The notes: generated from the sequence alone by a model not told the origin. 64,000 bases of DNA from Aliishimia sp039978895 (GCA_039978895.1 JBDWAL010000033.1:1-64000); one strand, 5' to 3'; shown: positions 52,386 to 62,413, numbered from the stretch's first letter. Made by a program: numbers and translations.

Positions 52386-52966
52386 AGGGTCTTATCCTTC
52401 AGGCGGACCGGGTCGGGGTCAGGTGTCCAGCCCGTTGCTGTACGGGACAGGACATATAATCGGTTGCGCTTGATGGTAAATGGGCAGGGACCAGCGAAAT
52501 TCCAATCCCACGCTTGAGCCAAGATGACGCGCATCACGCCAATATGACACACCGCGACCGTATCGGAGCGAATATCATCTAGCCATGGTTGTAATCGGGT
52601 TGCCATCGCTCTTGGGCTCTCACCGCTTGGCGGTGTGTAGTCCCATCCCCAGTCTTCAATGTCGCGATAGTCGTTTTGGGGGGCAGCGCGCAGAACGGCC
52701 CCATGTTTGCCTTCCCACTGGCCCCAATTCATTTCGGTCAAAGCGGGCGTGGTTTGCGGTGTTCTGGATGCGACCAACTCTGCGGTTTCGGACGCGCGCA
52801 TCAATGGACTGGACCACAAATCGGCTTGATCCCACGGGGTTGGCAAGTCCAAACGACCAAGGTCAACCCGCGCATCATCATCCAGTGGAATATCACTGCG
52901 GCCTTGAATGCGGCCTTCGCGGTTCCATGGGGTATGACCATGACGCATTAGGGCGAGGCGGGTCAT
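52382..52966 (-). CDS. Histidine phosphatase (phosphoglycerate mutase-like)
   Basis: The 194-residue protein has the catalytic RHG motif in LALMRHGHTPWNREGRIQG with the phosphohistidine residue, the second His in VAVCHIGVMRVILA, and SPLMRASETAELVASR. Length and motifs are those of small sugar- or alpha-ribazole-type phosphatases rather than glycolytic mutase. In a glycosyltransferase operon it may remove phosphate from a sugar-phosphate intermediate, as in two-step glycoside pathways. Overlaps neighbours by four bases on each side. Confidence 0.83.
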   Translation of the reverse strand: MTRLALMRHGHTPWNREGRIQGRSDIPLDDDARVDLGRLDLPTPWDQADLWSSPLMRASETAELVASRTPQTTPALTEMNWGQWEGKHGAVLRAAPQNDYRDIEDWGWDYTPPSGESPRAMATRLQPWLDDIRSDTVAVCHIGVMRVILAQAWDWNFAGPCPFTIKRNRLYVLSRTATGWTPDPDPVRLKDKTL

Positions 52967-54021
52967 AGTAAATCCTCAAGCGCAATGCGTAGTGTTTGGG
53001 CGGCGGCGGGGAGGAGGTGATGCTTTCGGATGTGATCTTGGATGGGGTGGGGATCGATAGGGTGTTCCAGCATATGCTTGAGTTGTGCGGCCAGTGCCAT
53101 GGGGCCCGCTTCTGGGGACGGATAGGAAGGAGTGGGTGCAAGAACATCTCTCAATCCGGGCCGATCTTGGGCCAAGACTGGAATTCCAACAGCCTGTGCT
53201 TCCAAATAGGTCAATCCAATGGCTTCATTCACGCCGGGCCAGAATAACAGTCGGGCATTTGCATATGCCTGAGCCATTCCTGTGGCATTGAGTTCACCCA
53301 AGAATTGCACACGGTCTCCGAACTGAGCCATCAAGGCCGCGACGTCAGATCGTGCAGCGCCGTCGCCAGCGATATTTAGCTGCCATGGGGTGTCTAACAT
53401 AGCCAAGGTTTGGGCGATCAGTTCAAAGCTCGCAAGTTTGTCGCCCGGGCGCATCATCGCGGCACTCAGCATGGGACCCGTCCGTGTACTGTGCGGCGGC
53501 AGGTCTGTGCGAGGTAGGAAAGGGCGCAGGTGCACAAGTTTTTGCCCAGCTGGGGCATAAGCCGACAAAGCTTCGGCGTCACGTTTGGTGAAATAGAAGA
53601 TCAGGTCTGCGCGCTCGGCTGCGCGTTCGGCCGCAACTGCGAAATCAGCCCACGGGCCTTCTAAGCGTTTGCGCGCACGCGTAGATTCGATCTGCACATA
53701 TGGGATGTTCAAGGCATCCGCGACACGGGGGCCAATCAAGTCTGGAGCTTTGTAATAGTTGTGATACGTAAGCCAGAACGCCCAGTTTTTTTTGTGGCCT
53801 TGGGCGATGATCTCTGGGATTACCGCGTCTGCTTTTGATTGCAGCTCGGTTTGTGTGACGGCATTTCCTGTTCGATCTATCAATCTAAGATCAGACGCTA
53901 AATCAGGGCGAAACCCCGCTATTTCAAGGGCCTGGATCAATGCGCGGGCTAACGTGCGATCCCCTGATGGGTTCGGGTGAGTTGGGGCCTTGAGAGGAGC
54001 ATAGAACGCCATCGGCGTCAT
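52963..54021 (-). CDS. GT-B (family 1/4-like) glycosyltransferase
   Basis: The 352-residue protein starts FYAPLKAPTHPNPSGDRTLA and has the GT4 C-terminal pattern: FLGELNATGMAQAYANARLL then FWPGVNEAIGLTYLEAQAVG with the E-x7-E motif. It uses a nucleotide sugar; the sugar is unknown. The ATG at 54021 overlaps the stop of the upstream glycosyltransferase (ATGA). Confidence 0.82.
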   Translation of the reverse strand: MTPMAFYAPLKAPTHPNPSGDRTLARALIQALEIAGFRPDLASDLRLIDRTGNAVTQTELQSKADAVIPEIIAQGHKKNWAFWLTYHNYYKAPDLIGPRVADALNIPYVQIESTRARKRLEGPWADFAVAAERAAERADLIFYFTKRDAEALSAYAPAGQKLVHLRPFLPRTDLPPHSTRTGPMLSAAMMRPGDKLASFELIAQTLAMLDTPWQLNIAGDGAARSDVAALMAQFGDRVQFLGELNATGMAQAYANARLLFWPGVNEAIGLTYLEAQAVGIPVLAQDRPGLRDVLAPTPSYPSPEAGPMALAAQLKHMLEHPIDPHPIQDHIRKHHLLPAAAQTLRIALEDLL

Positions 54022-55256
54022 GCTAGCATTTCCTCTAGCCGTGTTTTCAAGTGTGCGATGCCGGGATGCATTGCAAAATCCGCCTTGAGCCGTGCTTCTG
54101 CCGCAGTGGCCCAATCTGCGGCCTCTTTGGGGTTGTTGGCAATGCGCATCAATGCGTTTGCAAGCGCTTCAGGGGTGTCTTGGCTAAGCAATCCATGAGT
54201 GCCGCTGTCGATGAATTCAGGGATGGAAGACACAGAGGTGCTCAGCAGGGGGAGGAGTTGCGACGCAGCTTCCATCAAGACGTTTGGTAACCCATCCCGG
54301 TCCCCATCGTCGGCGATACGGCTTGGCAATACAAACAAATCGGCAACGCGCATCGCTTCGATCACTTCAGGTTGGTCACAAGCCCCGCGCCAAGTGATGC
54401 GTGCGTTGACACCAGCCTGTTCTGCGCGAGCAAGCAAAGCATCAGACAGGGTGCCCCCACCGATATGGGTCCAATGCCAATCCAGCGTGTCGGGAAGCAA
54501 TGCGAACGCGTCGATCAACCGGTCAAAGCCTTTTTTCTCGACCAAACGGCCCACAGAAAGCATGTGGAACGCTGCGTCCGGTTTTCGAACTGTGCGGTTC
54601 GGGGGCGCTGGAAAACGCCCAAGGTCCAACCCGTGATACACTAGGTCAACGCGGCCAGGGTCACCCGCGATCTGCTTTAAATGACGCGCGCCAAGGGCGG
54701 TGCATGTTGCCCCCCACGCCGCCGCACCCGGGCCAGCTTGGAGCTTTTCTGCGAGGTCCCAAGCCTCTGATGTCCAGATATCTTTGGCGTGCGCCGAAAA
54801 TGACCACGGCAGGCCGCGCATCACGGCTGTGTAGCGCGCAACCGAGGATGGGGTGTGCAAGAAATGCGCATAGATGCCGCGCGTTTCGGCAGGTAACTCG
54901 GCAGCCATCACACAGGCCTGACCAAAACGGCGCAGCCGGTTTTCAGTTTTGTCGCGGGCATAGTCCAGCCGCAACATTGCTCGGGCCGCTTTGTATCCGG
55001 GCAAGTGTCGCGCGATCCGCCATCCTGCCCGAACACGGGCTGGTTCATCTTCAAGGTATTCAGGCAGATAATTCAACGCACCCGACACCTGATCGTGCAG
55101 CGGGTGTGTTTTGATGTCTGTGGGGTGGCGCAAAGACCAGATATCAAATGCGATACCGCTTGCTTCGAGCGCAGCTAGTTCTTGCGCGATAAAGGTCTCG
55201 GATAGTCGCGGCCAGCCTTTGACCACGATAGCCAGCGCAGGGCTGGAATTTGACAT
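54018..55256 (-). CDS. GT4-family glycosyltransferase
   Basis: The 412-residue protein has the opening VVKGWPRLSETFIAQELAAL, common in GT4 enzymes for exopolysaccharide or glycolipid synthesis, and a classical nucleotide-sugar domain: MLSVGRLVEKKGFDRLIDAF, and DRDGLPNVLMEAASQLLPLL for the E-x7-E site. It lies four bases downstream of the first gene of the operon. Confidence 0.84.
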   Translation of the reverse strand: MSNSSPALAIVVKGWPRLSETFIAQELAALEASGIAFDIWSLRHPTDIKTHPLHDQVSGALNYLPEYLEDEPARVRAGWRIARHLPGYKAARAMLRLDYARDKTENRLRRFGQACVMAAELPAETRGIYAHFLHTPSSVARYTAVMRGLPWSFSAHAKDIWTSEAWDLAEKLQAGPGAAAWGATCTALGARHLKQIAGDPGRVDLVYHGLDLGRFPAPPNRTVRKPDAAFHMLSVGRLVEKKGFDRLIDAFALLPDTLDWHWTHIGGGTLSDALLARAEQAGVNARITWRGACDQPEVIEAMRVADLFVLPSRIADDGDRDGLPNVLMEAASQLLPLLSTSVSSIPEFIDSGTHGLLSQDTPEALANALMRIANNPKEAADWATAAEARLKADFAMHPGIAHLKTRLEEMLA

Positions 55257-55260
55257 GAGG

Positions 55261-56466
55261 TTACTCCGCTGCGGATTGAAGAGCGCGTTTTTGCGTCAAA
55301 ACTTGTGCACGATCACACACATAACTTAAACCGTCCATCAACGCTTCGGAACCTGCGGCAGAAGGTTTTTGTTGATGCGGGAGCGCGCGGATCGCATCAG
55401 CCATTGCTTGCGGGGAGAGTTCGGTTTTCAAATCGGACAGCATTGATACCAGTCCCAATTCCTGTGCGCGTGCCGCACGGATGTATTGTTCTTTGCGTGG
55501 TTTGATGCGCGGCACAATCACGGCCCGTTTGTCAAAGGACAGAACTTCGCAAAATGTGTTGTAACCGCCCATGCACACAACGCCCTTGGCGCCGGTAAAC
55601 AGTGTTTCGATCTGTGCATCAAAGCCAACGGCTTTCACACGTCCGTTAAGTGCTGCCACGCGTTTTTCAAATTGGACACGGGTATCACCTGAGAGGAACG
55701 GCCCGTAGACCAGTAAAGCATCAGGTTGCAACGTCGGGTCTGTTTCGTAGGCCGCCAAGACCAGATCGACCATCGCAGCACCGTCGCCACCGCCGCCCGG
55801 TGTAACCAAGACATATGGGTCTTGCGGGATCGGGCCTTCGTCCTGCCGGGTGCGCCGTAAATAGCCAGTCCAGTGAATTCGCGCACGTGCCGCGTCTGAC
55901 AAAGGAAGCCCTTCGGTTGGATCATAAAACGACTTTGGCCCATAGACCCAAGCTTCGTCATAAAATTGTTCTGTGGCCGTTACGGCGCCTTTACGGTCCC
56001 ATTCTGCAGCCAGAACGTGCTGTTCGTCGAGGACATCGCGAAGCCCTAGAACACAGCTTGTGCGCCCTGAACCTCGTAAAGATTCCAGCGTCGGCAGAAG
56101 TTCCCCGCGAAACCCAGTTGGTTCTTTGTCGACGATCAACAAATCAGGCTGATAGGCTTCGATTGTGGACTTGATCATTCGCGACCGCAGTTCCGTGACC
56201 TCGTCGATATCAAGACCCATCGTCTGCGAAATATATGAACCATCTTCCAGCTTCGTCACACCGGGCAACCGGACGTGGTCAACGCGCTCTGGAAAGGCAA
56301 ACCTGCCAGCAACCGGACTGCCAGTTAAGATCAGGGCAGATGCACGGGTGTCGGCTTGCGTCAATGCCGTCGCCAGCGCGCGGGATCGGCGCAAGTGCCC
56401 AAGACCGAAAGTGTCGTGAGAATATAGGATGATGCGCGAACTACGCGTCGTCGTCTTCGAAGGCAT
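55261..56466 (-). CDS. Predicted GT-B glycosyltransferase (MurG/COG4671-like), copy 1
   Basis: The 401-residue protein has the glycine-rich opening IILYSHDTFGLGHLRRSRAL, central YVLVTPGGGGDGAAMVDLVL and C-terminal GVVCMGGYNTFCEVLSFDKR, features of predicted glycosyltransferases of the MurG-like group. It is the first gene of the six-gene operon and is divergent from the MscS gene across 322 bases. Donor and acceptor are unknown. Confidence 0.78.
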   Translation of the reverse strand: MPSKTTTRSSRIILYSHDTFGLGHLRRSRALATALTQADTRASALILTGSPVAGRFAFPERVDHVRLPGVTKLEDGSYISQTMGLDIDEVTELRSRMIKSTIEAYQPDLLIVDKEPTGFRGELLPTLESLRGSGRTSCVLGLRDVLDEQHVLAAEWDRKGAVTATEQFYDEAWVYGPKSFYDPTEGLPLSDAARARIHWTGYLRRTRQDEGPIPQDPYVLVTPGGGGDGAAMVDLVLAAYETDPTLQPDALLVYGPFLSGDTRVQFEKRVAALNGRVKAVGFDAQIETLFTGAKGVVCMGGYNTFCEVLSFDKRAVIVPRIKPRKEQYIRAARAQELGLVSMLSDLKTELSPQAMADAIRALPHQQKPSAAGSEALMDGLSYVCDRAQVLTQKRALQSAAE

Positions 56467-56788
56467 CAGTTTGCCTCCGTTTGCATATGAAGTGCCTCGG
56501 ATAACCGTGTGCTACTCGCTGCCATAATCGTGTTCCACTCGCCAAGTGCGCCGCAGCGGTGCGGGCCCCAAAGTTTCATATCGCATAGTTAGACGCGTCT
56601 TGCAAAACACGTTCTTTCGATTTTGTGTGACTTCAGCTTTGACGCGAATTTCGCTGGAAAATGACGGTTCAAAAAAGCGATTTAGCAGTTTGACTTTAGA
56701 TCCATGTCCCATGTTACTGGTCTGCGTTTGCAATGCCGTGTTTGATTGAATAGCGTCTGAACACAGCATCACCCAAAGGAATCTGTCA
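56467..56788. other. Divergent promoter region, operon and mscS-like gene
   Basis: This 322-base gap must contain promoters for both directions. No shared palindrome, riboswitch or reading frame with support was found. Confidence 0.45.
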
Positions 56789-59137
56789 ATGCGATCAAGC
56801 CCGTATCTCTTCCGGTGGCGTACCCTTTGGCTGGTTGCACTGTTTGTACTATTTACGACCCCGCACATGGTGACTGCGCAAGCCGGCTCATTGTTTAGCG
56901 TCGGGGCAGGTTCGGGCGAACCAGATCTTGCCGAGATAATCGAGCAAGCGAACGATCACGGTTTGGGCGTGATTGTCATCGACCCCGAAGGCAACGTTCT
57001 ATCGCCAGTATTCGGTGAAGAAGCGGTTGATGCGAACGACATTCCAGCCGGGTCGAGCTTGATGAGCGTGCAGGAAAGCGCAAATGCCTTCCGCAATGTG
57101 CTGTTTGATCGCCTGTCGACTCTGCCGCAAGCGCTAGAGGACGTGGCAACGTTACTGCGTGCGAAATCACCCAATGGTACGCTGTTTGCATACACCAAAG
57201 TGTTGATCCTTAGCTTGCTGCTGTTTGGGATCGGTATGATCTTTGAGCACTATGTTTACGGCAGGAAAATCGCCGCGCGGTTTGTCGTGCCACGCGTGCG
57301 TCAAAACCCTCAGGGCTACGCGGAAAAGATGCCGTTTCTGGCCATCCGCTTTGTGGCAGGTGTGATTGGCGTGATGGTTTCTATGGCCGTGGCCTATGCG
57401 ATTGGATTCATGTTTTATGGACCGATCAAGGCCAGTTCACTGCAATACACGGCGACTTTGGTTAACGTCGGCTATTTTGCAACGCGTGTGGTCGCGGGAT
57501 TGTGGCGCATGATCTTGTCGCCTTACCTCACGCAATACCGCATCCCGCACATGTCGGACGCCTGCGCGCGTAAGTTGCATTTGTGGTTGGTTGCGGTCGT
57601 TTCATTTGGCATTTTTTCGATCCTGTTTGGTGGTTGGGTTAAGGAATTTGGACTGAACGCGGAAGTTTTTGTTTTCATCGCAGCACTTTTGGGTTTTGCG
57701 ACGATGCTGTTGAATTTCGTCATGGTTTTGGCCAATCGCGTATCTATCACCGCTGCGTTGTTGCATGGAATGTCCGCGACGGATGCGACGTGGCCGATGC
57801 GATTGATTGCGCGCATTTGGGTGCCTTTGGTGTTGGCTTACATGTTGTTTGCGTGGCTTCAGTCCACCTATGATCTGGTTCTGACAGGCAATGCAGGTGT
57901 GCCGTTGATCCTTGGTGCCTATGTCATTTTGACTGTGGTCTTGGTGGTTTACGGGGTGATCAACTACTTCATTGAACGAGGATTCGCGCGAGCACGTGCG
58001 ATACGGATGATGAACGCTGAACCCGGTGAAATGGACGCTGATGAAGACGAGGTTGTGCCTGACATCATCGTCGCGCAGCGCAATCGCCTGACCACCTTTG
58101 AGGGCCTTGCTCAACGTGTCGCTGGGATTCTTGCAATTGTTGCGGGATTTGTGGCGTTTTTGAACGTTTGGCGCCCTGATGCATCGATGGTGCAAGACAG
58201 TTTCAGTGATCGCGCCATCGACATCATCGTGATCGTGTTTATCGGTTACATTTCTTATAACGCGTTCCGCATCTGGATTGACGCTAAAATCCGCGAAGAA
58301 CAGGGCGATCAAGAACCGGGGGAACTTGGCGACGAGGGTGGCGGATCTTCTGCTTCACGGCTCGCGACGTTGCTGCCCTTATTCCGAAATTTCGTGCTGA
58401 TCGTGATCGTCGTTACGGTTGGGTTGATCATCCTAATGGAATTGGGCGTGAACGTCGGCCCCTTGTTTGCTGGTGCTGGCATTGTCGGGGTGGCCGTTGG
58501 GTTTGGGTCGCAATCGCTTGTGCGAGATATCTTTTCTGGGGCGTTTTTCTTGTTCGATGACGCTTTTCGCAAAGGAGAGTATATTGAGATTGGCGACGTG
58601 AAAGGCACAGTCGAAAACATCTCGGTACGATCGTTTCAACTTAGGCACCACCTTGGCAAGCTGCACACGATCCCGTTTGGCGAAATTCAAGTCTTGTCCA
58701 ACTATTCGCGTGATTGGGTGATGATGAAGCTTCCCCTGCGCGTGACCTATGACACGGACGTGGAAAACGTTCGCAAGCTGATCAAGAAGCTCGGCCAACG
58801 TTTGCTGGACGATCCAGTGATCGGGAACGATTTTATCCAACCGCTTAAGTCGCAAGGCGTGATCGAAATGCAAGACAGCGCGATGATTATTCGCGTGAAA
58901 TTCATGACAAAGCCCGGGGATCAGTGGATCGCACGTAAACGCGTCTACGAGGAAATCCGCGCGTTATTTGAACGCGAAGGCATCAAGTTTGCGCATCGCG
59001 AAGTAACAGTCCGCCTTGCTGACGGAGAGCGCGCCGAGACCCTTACAGCCAGTCAAAAAGAAGCCGTTATGGCTGCTGCAGAAGCCTCACTTGAGGAGGA
59101 CCTGCACGACGCTTCTGATATTGGCGACAACATGTAG
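56789..59137 (+). CDS. Large MscS-family mechanosensitive channel
   Basis: The 782-residue protein has a signal peptide-like start (ALFVLFTTPHMVTAQAGS), a periplasmic part, about nine to eleven membrane helices and the MscS pore region: AGAGIVGVAVGFGSQSLVRD, IFSGAFFLFDDAFRKGEYIE, IGDVKGTVENISVRSFQLRH. The C-terminal cytoplasmic domain is acidic at the end. It releases solutes on osmotic down-shock. Its divergence from the glycosyltransferase operon may be chance or may link to osmotic adaptation. Confidence 0.9.
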   Translation: MRSSPYLFRWRTLWLVALFVLFTTPHMVTAQAGSLFSVGAGSGEPDLAEIIEQANDHGLGVIVIDPEGNVLSPVFGEEAVDANDIPAGSSLMSVQESANAFRNVLFDRLSTLPQALEDVATLLRAKSPNGTLFAYTKVLILSLLLFGIGMIFEHYVYGRKIAARFVVPRVRQNPQGYAEKMPFLAIRFVAGVIGVMVSMAVAYAIGFMFYGPIKASSLQYTATLVNVGYFATRVVAGLWRMILSPYLTQYRIPHMSDACARKLHLWLVAVVSFGIFSILFGGWVKEFGLNAEVFVFIAALLGFATMLLNFVMVLANRVSITAALLHGMSATDATWPMRLIARIWVPLVLAYMLFAWLQSTYDLVLTGNAGVPLILGAYVILTVVLVVYGVINYFIERGFARARAIRMMNAEPGEMDADEDEVVPDIIVAQRNRLTTFEGLAQRVAGILAIVAGFVAFLNVWRPDASMVQDSFSDRAIDIIVIVFIGYISYNAFRIWIDAKIREEQGDQEPGELGDEGGGSSASRLATLLPLFRNFVLIVIVVTVGLIILMELGVNVGPLFAGAGIVGVAVGFGSQSLVRDIFSGAFFLFDDAFRKGEYIEIGDVKGTVENISVRSFQLRHHLGKLHTIPFGEIQVLSNYSRDWVMMKLPLRVTYDTDVENVRKLIKKLGQRLLDDPVIGNDFIQPLKSQGVIEMQDSAMIIRVKFMTKPGDQWIARKRVYEEIRALFEREGIKFAHREVTVRLADGERAETLTASQKEAVMAAAEASLEEDLHDASDIGDNM

Positions 59138-59169
59138 CGGCTGGATGATCGCTCGAGAGTTGGTTGAGT

Positions 59170-60114
59170 TCACCGCCATCCAGCTTCAATCAATGCAGCC
59201 CCATACCCGGGTGCTACATTCATCTGTTCGCCTATTCCTGCGTTCTTCAATGCAAGGTGCATCCGAGGCAACTGCCAACAAGGCACGTGCATCACCATAT
59301 GGTGCTCCAGATGGAAGTTCACCCAGTACGGGGCCACAATGGCACGCGCAACAGGCCCAGCAACCGTCGTACGAACATTGCGCAACGGATTTTCGGACAT
59401 TTCGGTTGCGCCGTGCTCGGCGATGTTTCGAACGCGCAACACAAGCTGGAACCATGTCAGGTAGGGCAGCAACCAAAATGCCAGCCCATACCACCACACG
59501 CCGCTCAGCAAACCCATAGCCAGCATAATGCCAAACACCAAAGGGAGGGACAGCCAGATATCGCGCGCCTTAAAGGCCTGCGCCATGTCCTGCTTTGCGG
59601 CATCCACGGCATCGTCATCACCAGCAAGGCGGACGGACGTCATGACTTGAGCTATCAGTTGTTTCAGGCCTGTTTGCCCTGTGATGTCACGTAGAAATTT
59701 GCGCTTTAGGCTGGCCTTTGAGGTTGGGAATTTCTCGCTTAGCCCCAAGTCAGGATCCTTGTCAGTTTGCGTGAAGCGATGATGTGACAGGTGGTAATGC
59801 CGATATGCGGCAAGTTCGGCCAGAACCGGGCGGCCGCACAACCATTCGCCTGCAAACTCGTTCAGTGCTTTAGTCTTGAACAGGGCGTTATGTGCCGCCT
59901 CATGCATCAAAATCGCCAGCCCCAATTGTCGCGATCCGATCAAAATGACGGCCAATACAAAGGTCACGATGTTAGGCCAAAAGCCGAACATCGCCACGGC
60001 CGCAATGATCACACCCCAGCAATGCGCAACCATCCAGAACCCCATTAAATCAGAGCGTTCTGCCAGATCACGAATCTGCGTACGCGACAAGTATTCTGTA
60101 CCATGTTGAGACAT
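59170..60114 (-). CDS. Fatty acid desaturase-family membrane protein
   Basis: The 314-residue protein has several membrane helices and three histidine boxes of the desaturase/hydroxylase family: AILMHEAAHNALF, YRHYHLSHHRFTQ and NFHLEHHMVMHVP. These bind a di-iron centre. Substrates in the family include acyl lipids, carotenoids and alkanes; none is indicated here. It is convergent with the mscS-like gene. Confidence 0.85.
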   Translation of the reverse strand: MSQHGTEYLSRTQIRDLAERSDLMGFWMVAHCWGVIIAAVAMFGFWPNIVTFVLAVILIGSRQLGLAILMHEAAHNALFKTKALNEFAGEWLCGRPVLAELAAYRHYHLSHHRFTQTDKDPDLGLSEKFPTSKASLKRKFLRDITGQTGLKQLIAQVMTSVRLAGDDDAVDAAKQDMAQAFKARDIWLSLPLVFGIMLAMGLLSGVWWYGLAFWLLPYLTWFQLVLRVRNIAEHGATEMSENPLRNVRTTVAGPVARAIVAPYWVNFHLEHHMVMHVPCWQLPRMHLALKNAGIGEQMNVAPGYGAALIEAGWR

Positions 60115-60222
60115 TGCACGATCCTCCTGCAGGTATCGTCACAGACGGATTGCATTCGCGTCAAGGCTGTAGTCTTGTTTCCTCGCGTCATCAAACGCGG
60201 TGGATCGACGTCCGCTTAAGCT

Positions 60223-61167
60223 TCAATGCCAATCGAAAAAACCTGGTCCAGCACGATCCAGCAAGGTCTTGGCTAAGGTTTGTCCCAAAGCCGGGCCGTC
60301 CTCTAGTGCGCCAGAAATGGTTTCGTGGATAGCATCAGACCCATCGGGGCGCAGCACTTCACCACGCAGTCGGATTGTCCCATCTTCAAGCGTAGCAAGC
60401 CCAGCAATCGGCGTTTCACACGACCCATCCAGCGTGTACAAAAACGCGCGTTCAGCGGCCAAACGATGTCCGGTGTTGATGTCGTGAACAGCTGTTAATA
60501 AGTCTGCCGTGTTGGTGTCGTCCGCCCGTCTTTCTATTCCTATCGCCCCTTGCGCCACAGCGGGAAGCATATCTTCTGGGGCAATTGGTGTGGCTGGGAC
60601 GTCTGGCATTTCTAACCGGTTCAAGCCTGCGCAGGCGAGGAACGTGCACTCGGCAACCCCATCCGCAAGTTTCCGTAATCGGGTTTGAACATTGCCCCGA
60701 AATTCCACGACGTTCAAATCTGGCCGTCTGTGCAAAAGTTGCGCGCGGCGACGCAATGAAGACGTTCCAACGGTTGCGCCAGTTTCAAGGGCAGCAATGC
60801 TGTTCAGCGTAGGGGATATAAACGCGTCCCGCACATCTTCGCGCGGCAAATACGTGTCCAACAACAACCCATCTGGCTGGACAGTTGGCATGTCCTTCAT
60901 CGAATGAACTGCGATGTCGATTTTTCCGGACAACAAATCTTCTTCGATTTCACGGGTGAACAAGCCTTTCCCGCCAATGTCCTTCAGTGGGCGGTCTTGG
61001 ATCATGTCGCCCGTGACCTTGATCACGACAATGTCAAAACAGTCTTTCGTCAACCCAAAGGCATCGACCAATCGTTCTCTAGTCTCATAGGCTTGTGCTA
61101 AAGCAAGCGGAGAACCACGTGTGCCGATTTTCAGCGGTGCGTCGGGATTAGGCAGGCGTATTGTCAT
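60223..61167 (-). CDS. hemC: Porphobilinogen deaminase
   Basis: The 314-residue protein is complete: LKIGTRGSPLALAQAYETRE, KDIGGKGLFTREIEEDLLSG, DIAVHSMKDMPTVQPDGLLL, RLRKLADG-type loop and the dipyrromethane cofactor Cys in LDGSCETPIAGLATLEDG. It polymerises four porphobilinogens to hydroxymethylbilane. The ATG at 61167 is chosen over 61194. Divergent from hemE, so two heme-pathway genes share about 100 bases of promoter. Confidence 0.95.
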   Translation of the reverse strand: MTIRLPNPDAPLKIGTRGSPLALAQAYETRERLVDAFGLTKDCFDIVVIKVTGDMIQDRPLKDIGGKGLFTREIEEDLLSGKIDIAVHSMKDMPTVQPDGLLLDTYLPREDVRDAFISPTLNSIAALETGATVGTSSLRRRAQLLHRRPDLNVVEFRGNVQTRLRKLADGVAECTFLACAGLNRLEMPDVPATPIAPEDMLPAVAQGAIGIERRADDTNTADLLTAVHDINTGHRLAAERAFLYTLDGSCETPIAGLATLEDGTIRLRGEVLRPDGSDAIHETISGALEDGPALGQTLAKTLLDRAGPGFFDWH

Positions 61168-61270
61168 GGCTTTATCTGTTAGATGCGTCACCATAGGCTG
61201 GCAACTGGAATGATATCGAATCTGCGACTAAAGAGGCAGGATGTGCGCCATGAAAGACGGAAACCCACCT

Positions 61271-62305
61271 ATGAGCCAGACCAAAACGATCTTGCGCGCC
61301 CTTGCGGGCGAATCCCAAGCAACGCCACCCATCTGGATGATGCGTCAAGCCGGGCGCTATTTACCCGAATATAAAGCCACGCGGGCGCAAGCCGGTGACT
61401 TCTTGTCGTTGTGTTATAATCCCGAATTGGCAGCAGAGGTCACCCTGCAACCCATTCGCCGCTATGGTTTTGATGCTGCGATTTTGTTTGCGGACATTCT
61501 TCTCGTTCCTCAGGCCCTGGGCGCAGACTTGTGGTTTGTCACTGGCGAAGGGCCGCGACTGTCGACGATTGAAAATCAGGCAGGAGTCGATGCGCTCAAG
61601 CCCACTGATGCAATCCATGACACTTTGAGTCCAATCTATGAGACTGTGAAGCTTCTACGCCAGGAGTTGCCCGCAGAGACCACTTTGATTGGTTTTGCAG
61701 GCGCGCCTTGGACGGTCGCCACTTATATGCTCGCAGGACGTGGTACGCCGGATCAGGGTCCCGCGCACGCTTTCAAAGATGGAAACCGGGCCGCGTTTTC
61801 GATGTTAATTGATCGGATTACAGACGCGACAATCGAATATCTGTCTTGTCAGATTGATGCAGGCGCGGAAGTGGTTAAAATTTTTGACAGTTGGGCTGGT
61901 TCGTTGAAGGGGGTAGATTTTCAGGACTTTGCTGTCGCGCCGTGTCGCAAAATCACCCAAGCTTTGAAGGCGAAATACCCACACATCCCTGTGATCGGTT
62001 TCCCACGTGAAGCTGGGGACGGCTATATCGGCTTTGCCAAAGCGACCGGCGTGGATTGCGTGGCGCTGGACAATTCCGTGTCAGCAACGTGGGGCGCGCA
62101 ACACGTACAGATAGACGGCTGCGTGCAAGGAAACCTTGCGTCCAAGCACATGGTGACTGGTGGACAGGCGTTGATTGATGAAACCAAGGCAATCGTTGAA
62201 GCGTTCCGGAACGGCCCGCATATTTTCAACTTAGGCCATGGAATCACACCAGACGCCGATCCAGAAAATGTAGCGTTGATGATTGAGACCGTGCGCAACG
62301 CCTAA
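61271..62305 (+). CDS. hemE: Uroporphyrinogen decarboxylase
   Basis: The 344-residue enzyme has PPIWMMRQAGRYLPEYKATR, the substrate-binding FADILLVPQALGADL and IFNLGHGITPDADPENVALM, all typical of HemE. It removes the four acetate carboxyls of uroporphyrinogen III to give coproporphyrinogen III. ATGs at 61241 (after AGAGG) and 61250 could extend the protein by up to ten residues; 61271 fits the usual length and N-terminal sequence. A hairpin follows the stop. Confidence 0.95.
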   Translation: MSQTKTILRALAGESQATPPIWMMRQAGRYLPEYKATRAQAGDFLSLCYNPELAAEVTLQPIRRYGFDAAILFADILLVPQALGADLWFVTGEGPRLSTIENQAGVDALKPTDAIHDTLSPIYETVKLLRQELPAETTLIGFAGAPWTVATYMLAGRGTPDQGPAHAFKDGNRAAFSMLIDRITDATIEYLSCQIDAGAEVVKIFDSWAGSLKGVDFQDFAVAPCRKITQALKAKYPHIPVIGFPREAGDGYIGFAKATGVDCVALDNSVSATWGAQHVQIDGCVQGNLASKHMVTGGQALIDETKAIVEAFRNGPHIFNLGHGITPDADPENVALMIETVRNA

Positions 62306-62320
62306 GTGCGACGAAAAAAG

Positions 62321-62350
62321 CGAATCCGGGCAAGTGTTTGCCCGGTTCGG
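62321..62350 (+). terminator. Hairpin after hemE
   Basis: CGAATCCGGGCAA and TTTGCCCGGTTCG pair with one bulged base and a GTG loop, 15 bases after the hemE stop. No T-run follows, so termination efficiency is uncertain. Confidence 0.55.
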
Positions 62351-62413
62351 TTGGGCTGTTGGGGCGGAAAGTGCTGCGTCTTAACAGCTGCTAACCTATC
62401 GGTAAGGAAGAAA

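Noticed and set aside
56512..56868. Minus-strand frame overlapping the start of the mscS-like gene
   Set aside because: It overlaps the signal-peptide region of a well-supported gene and has no similarity of its own.
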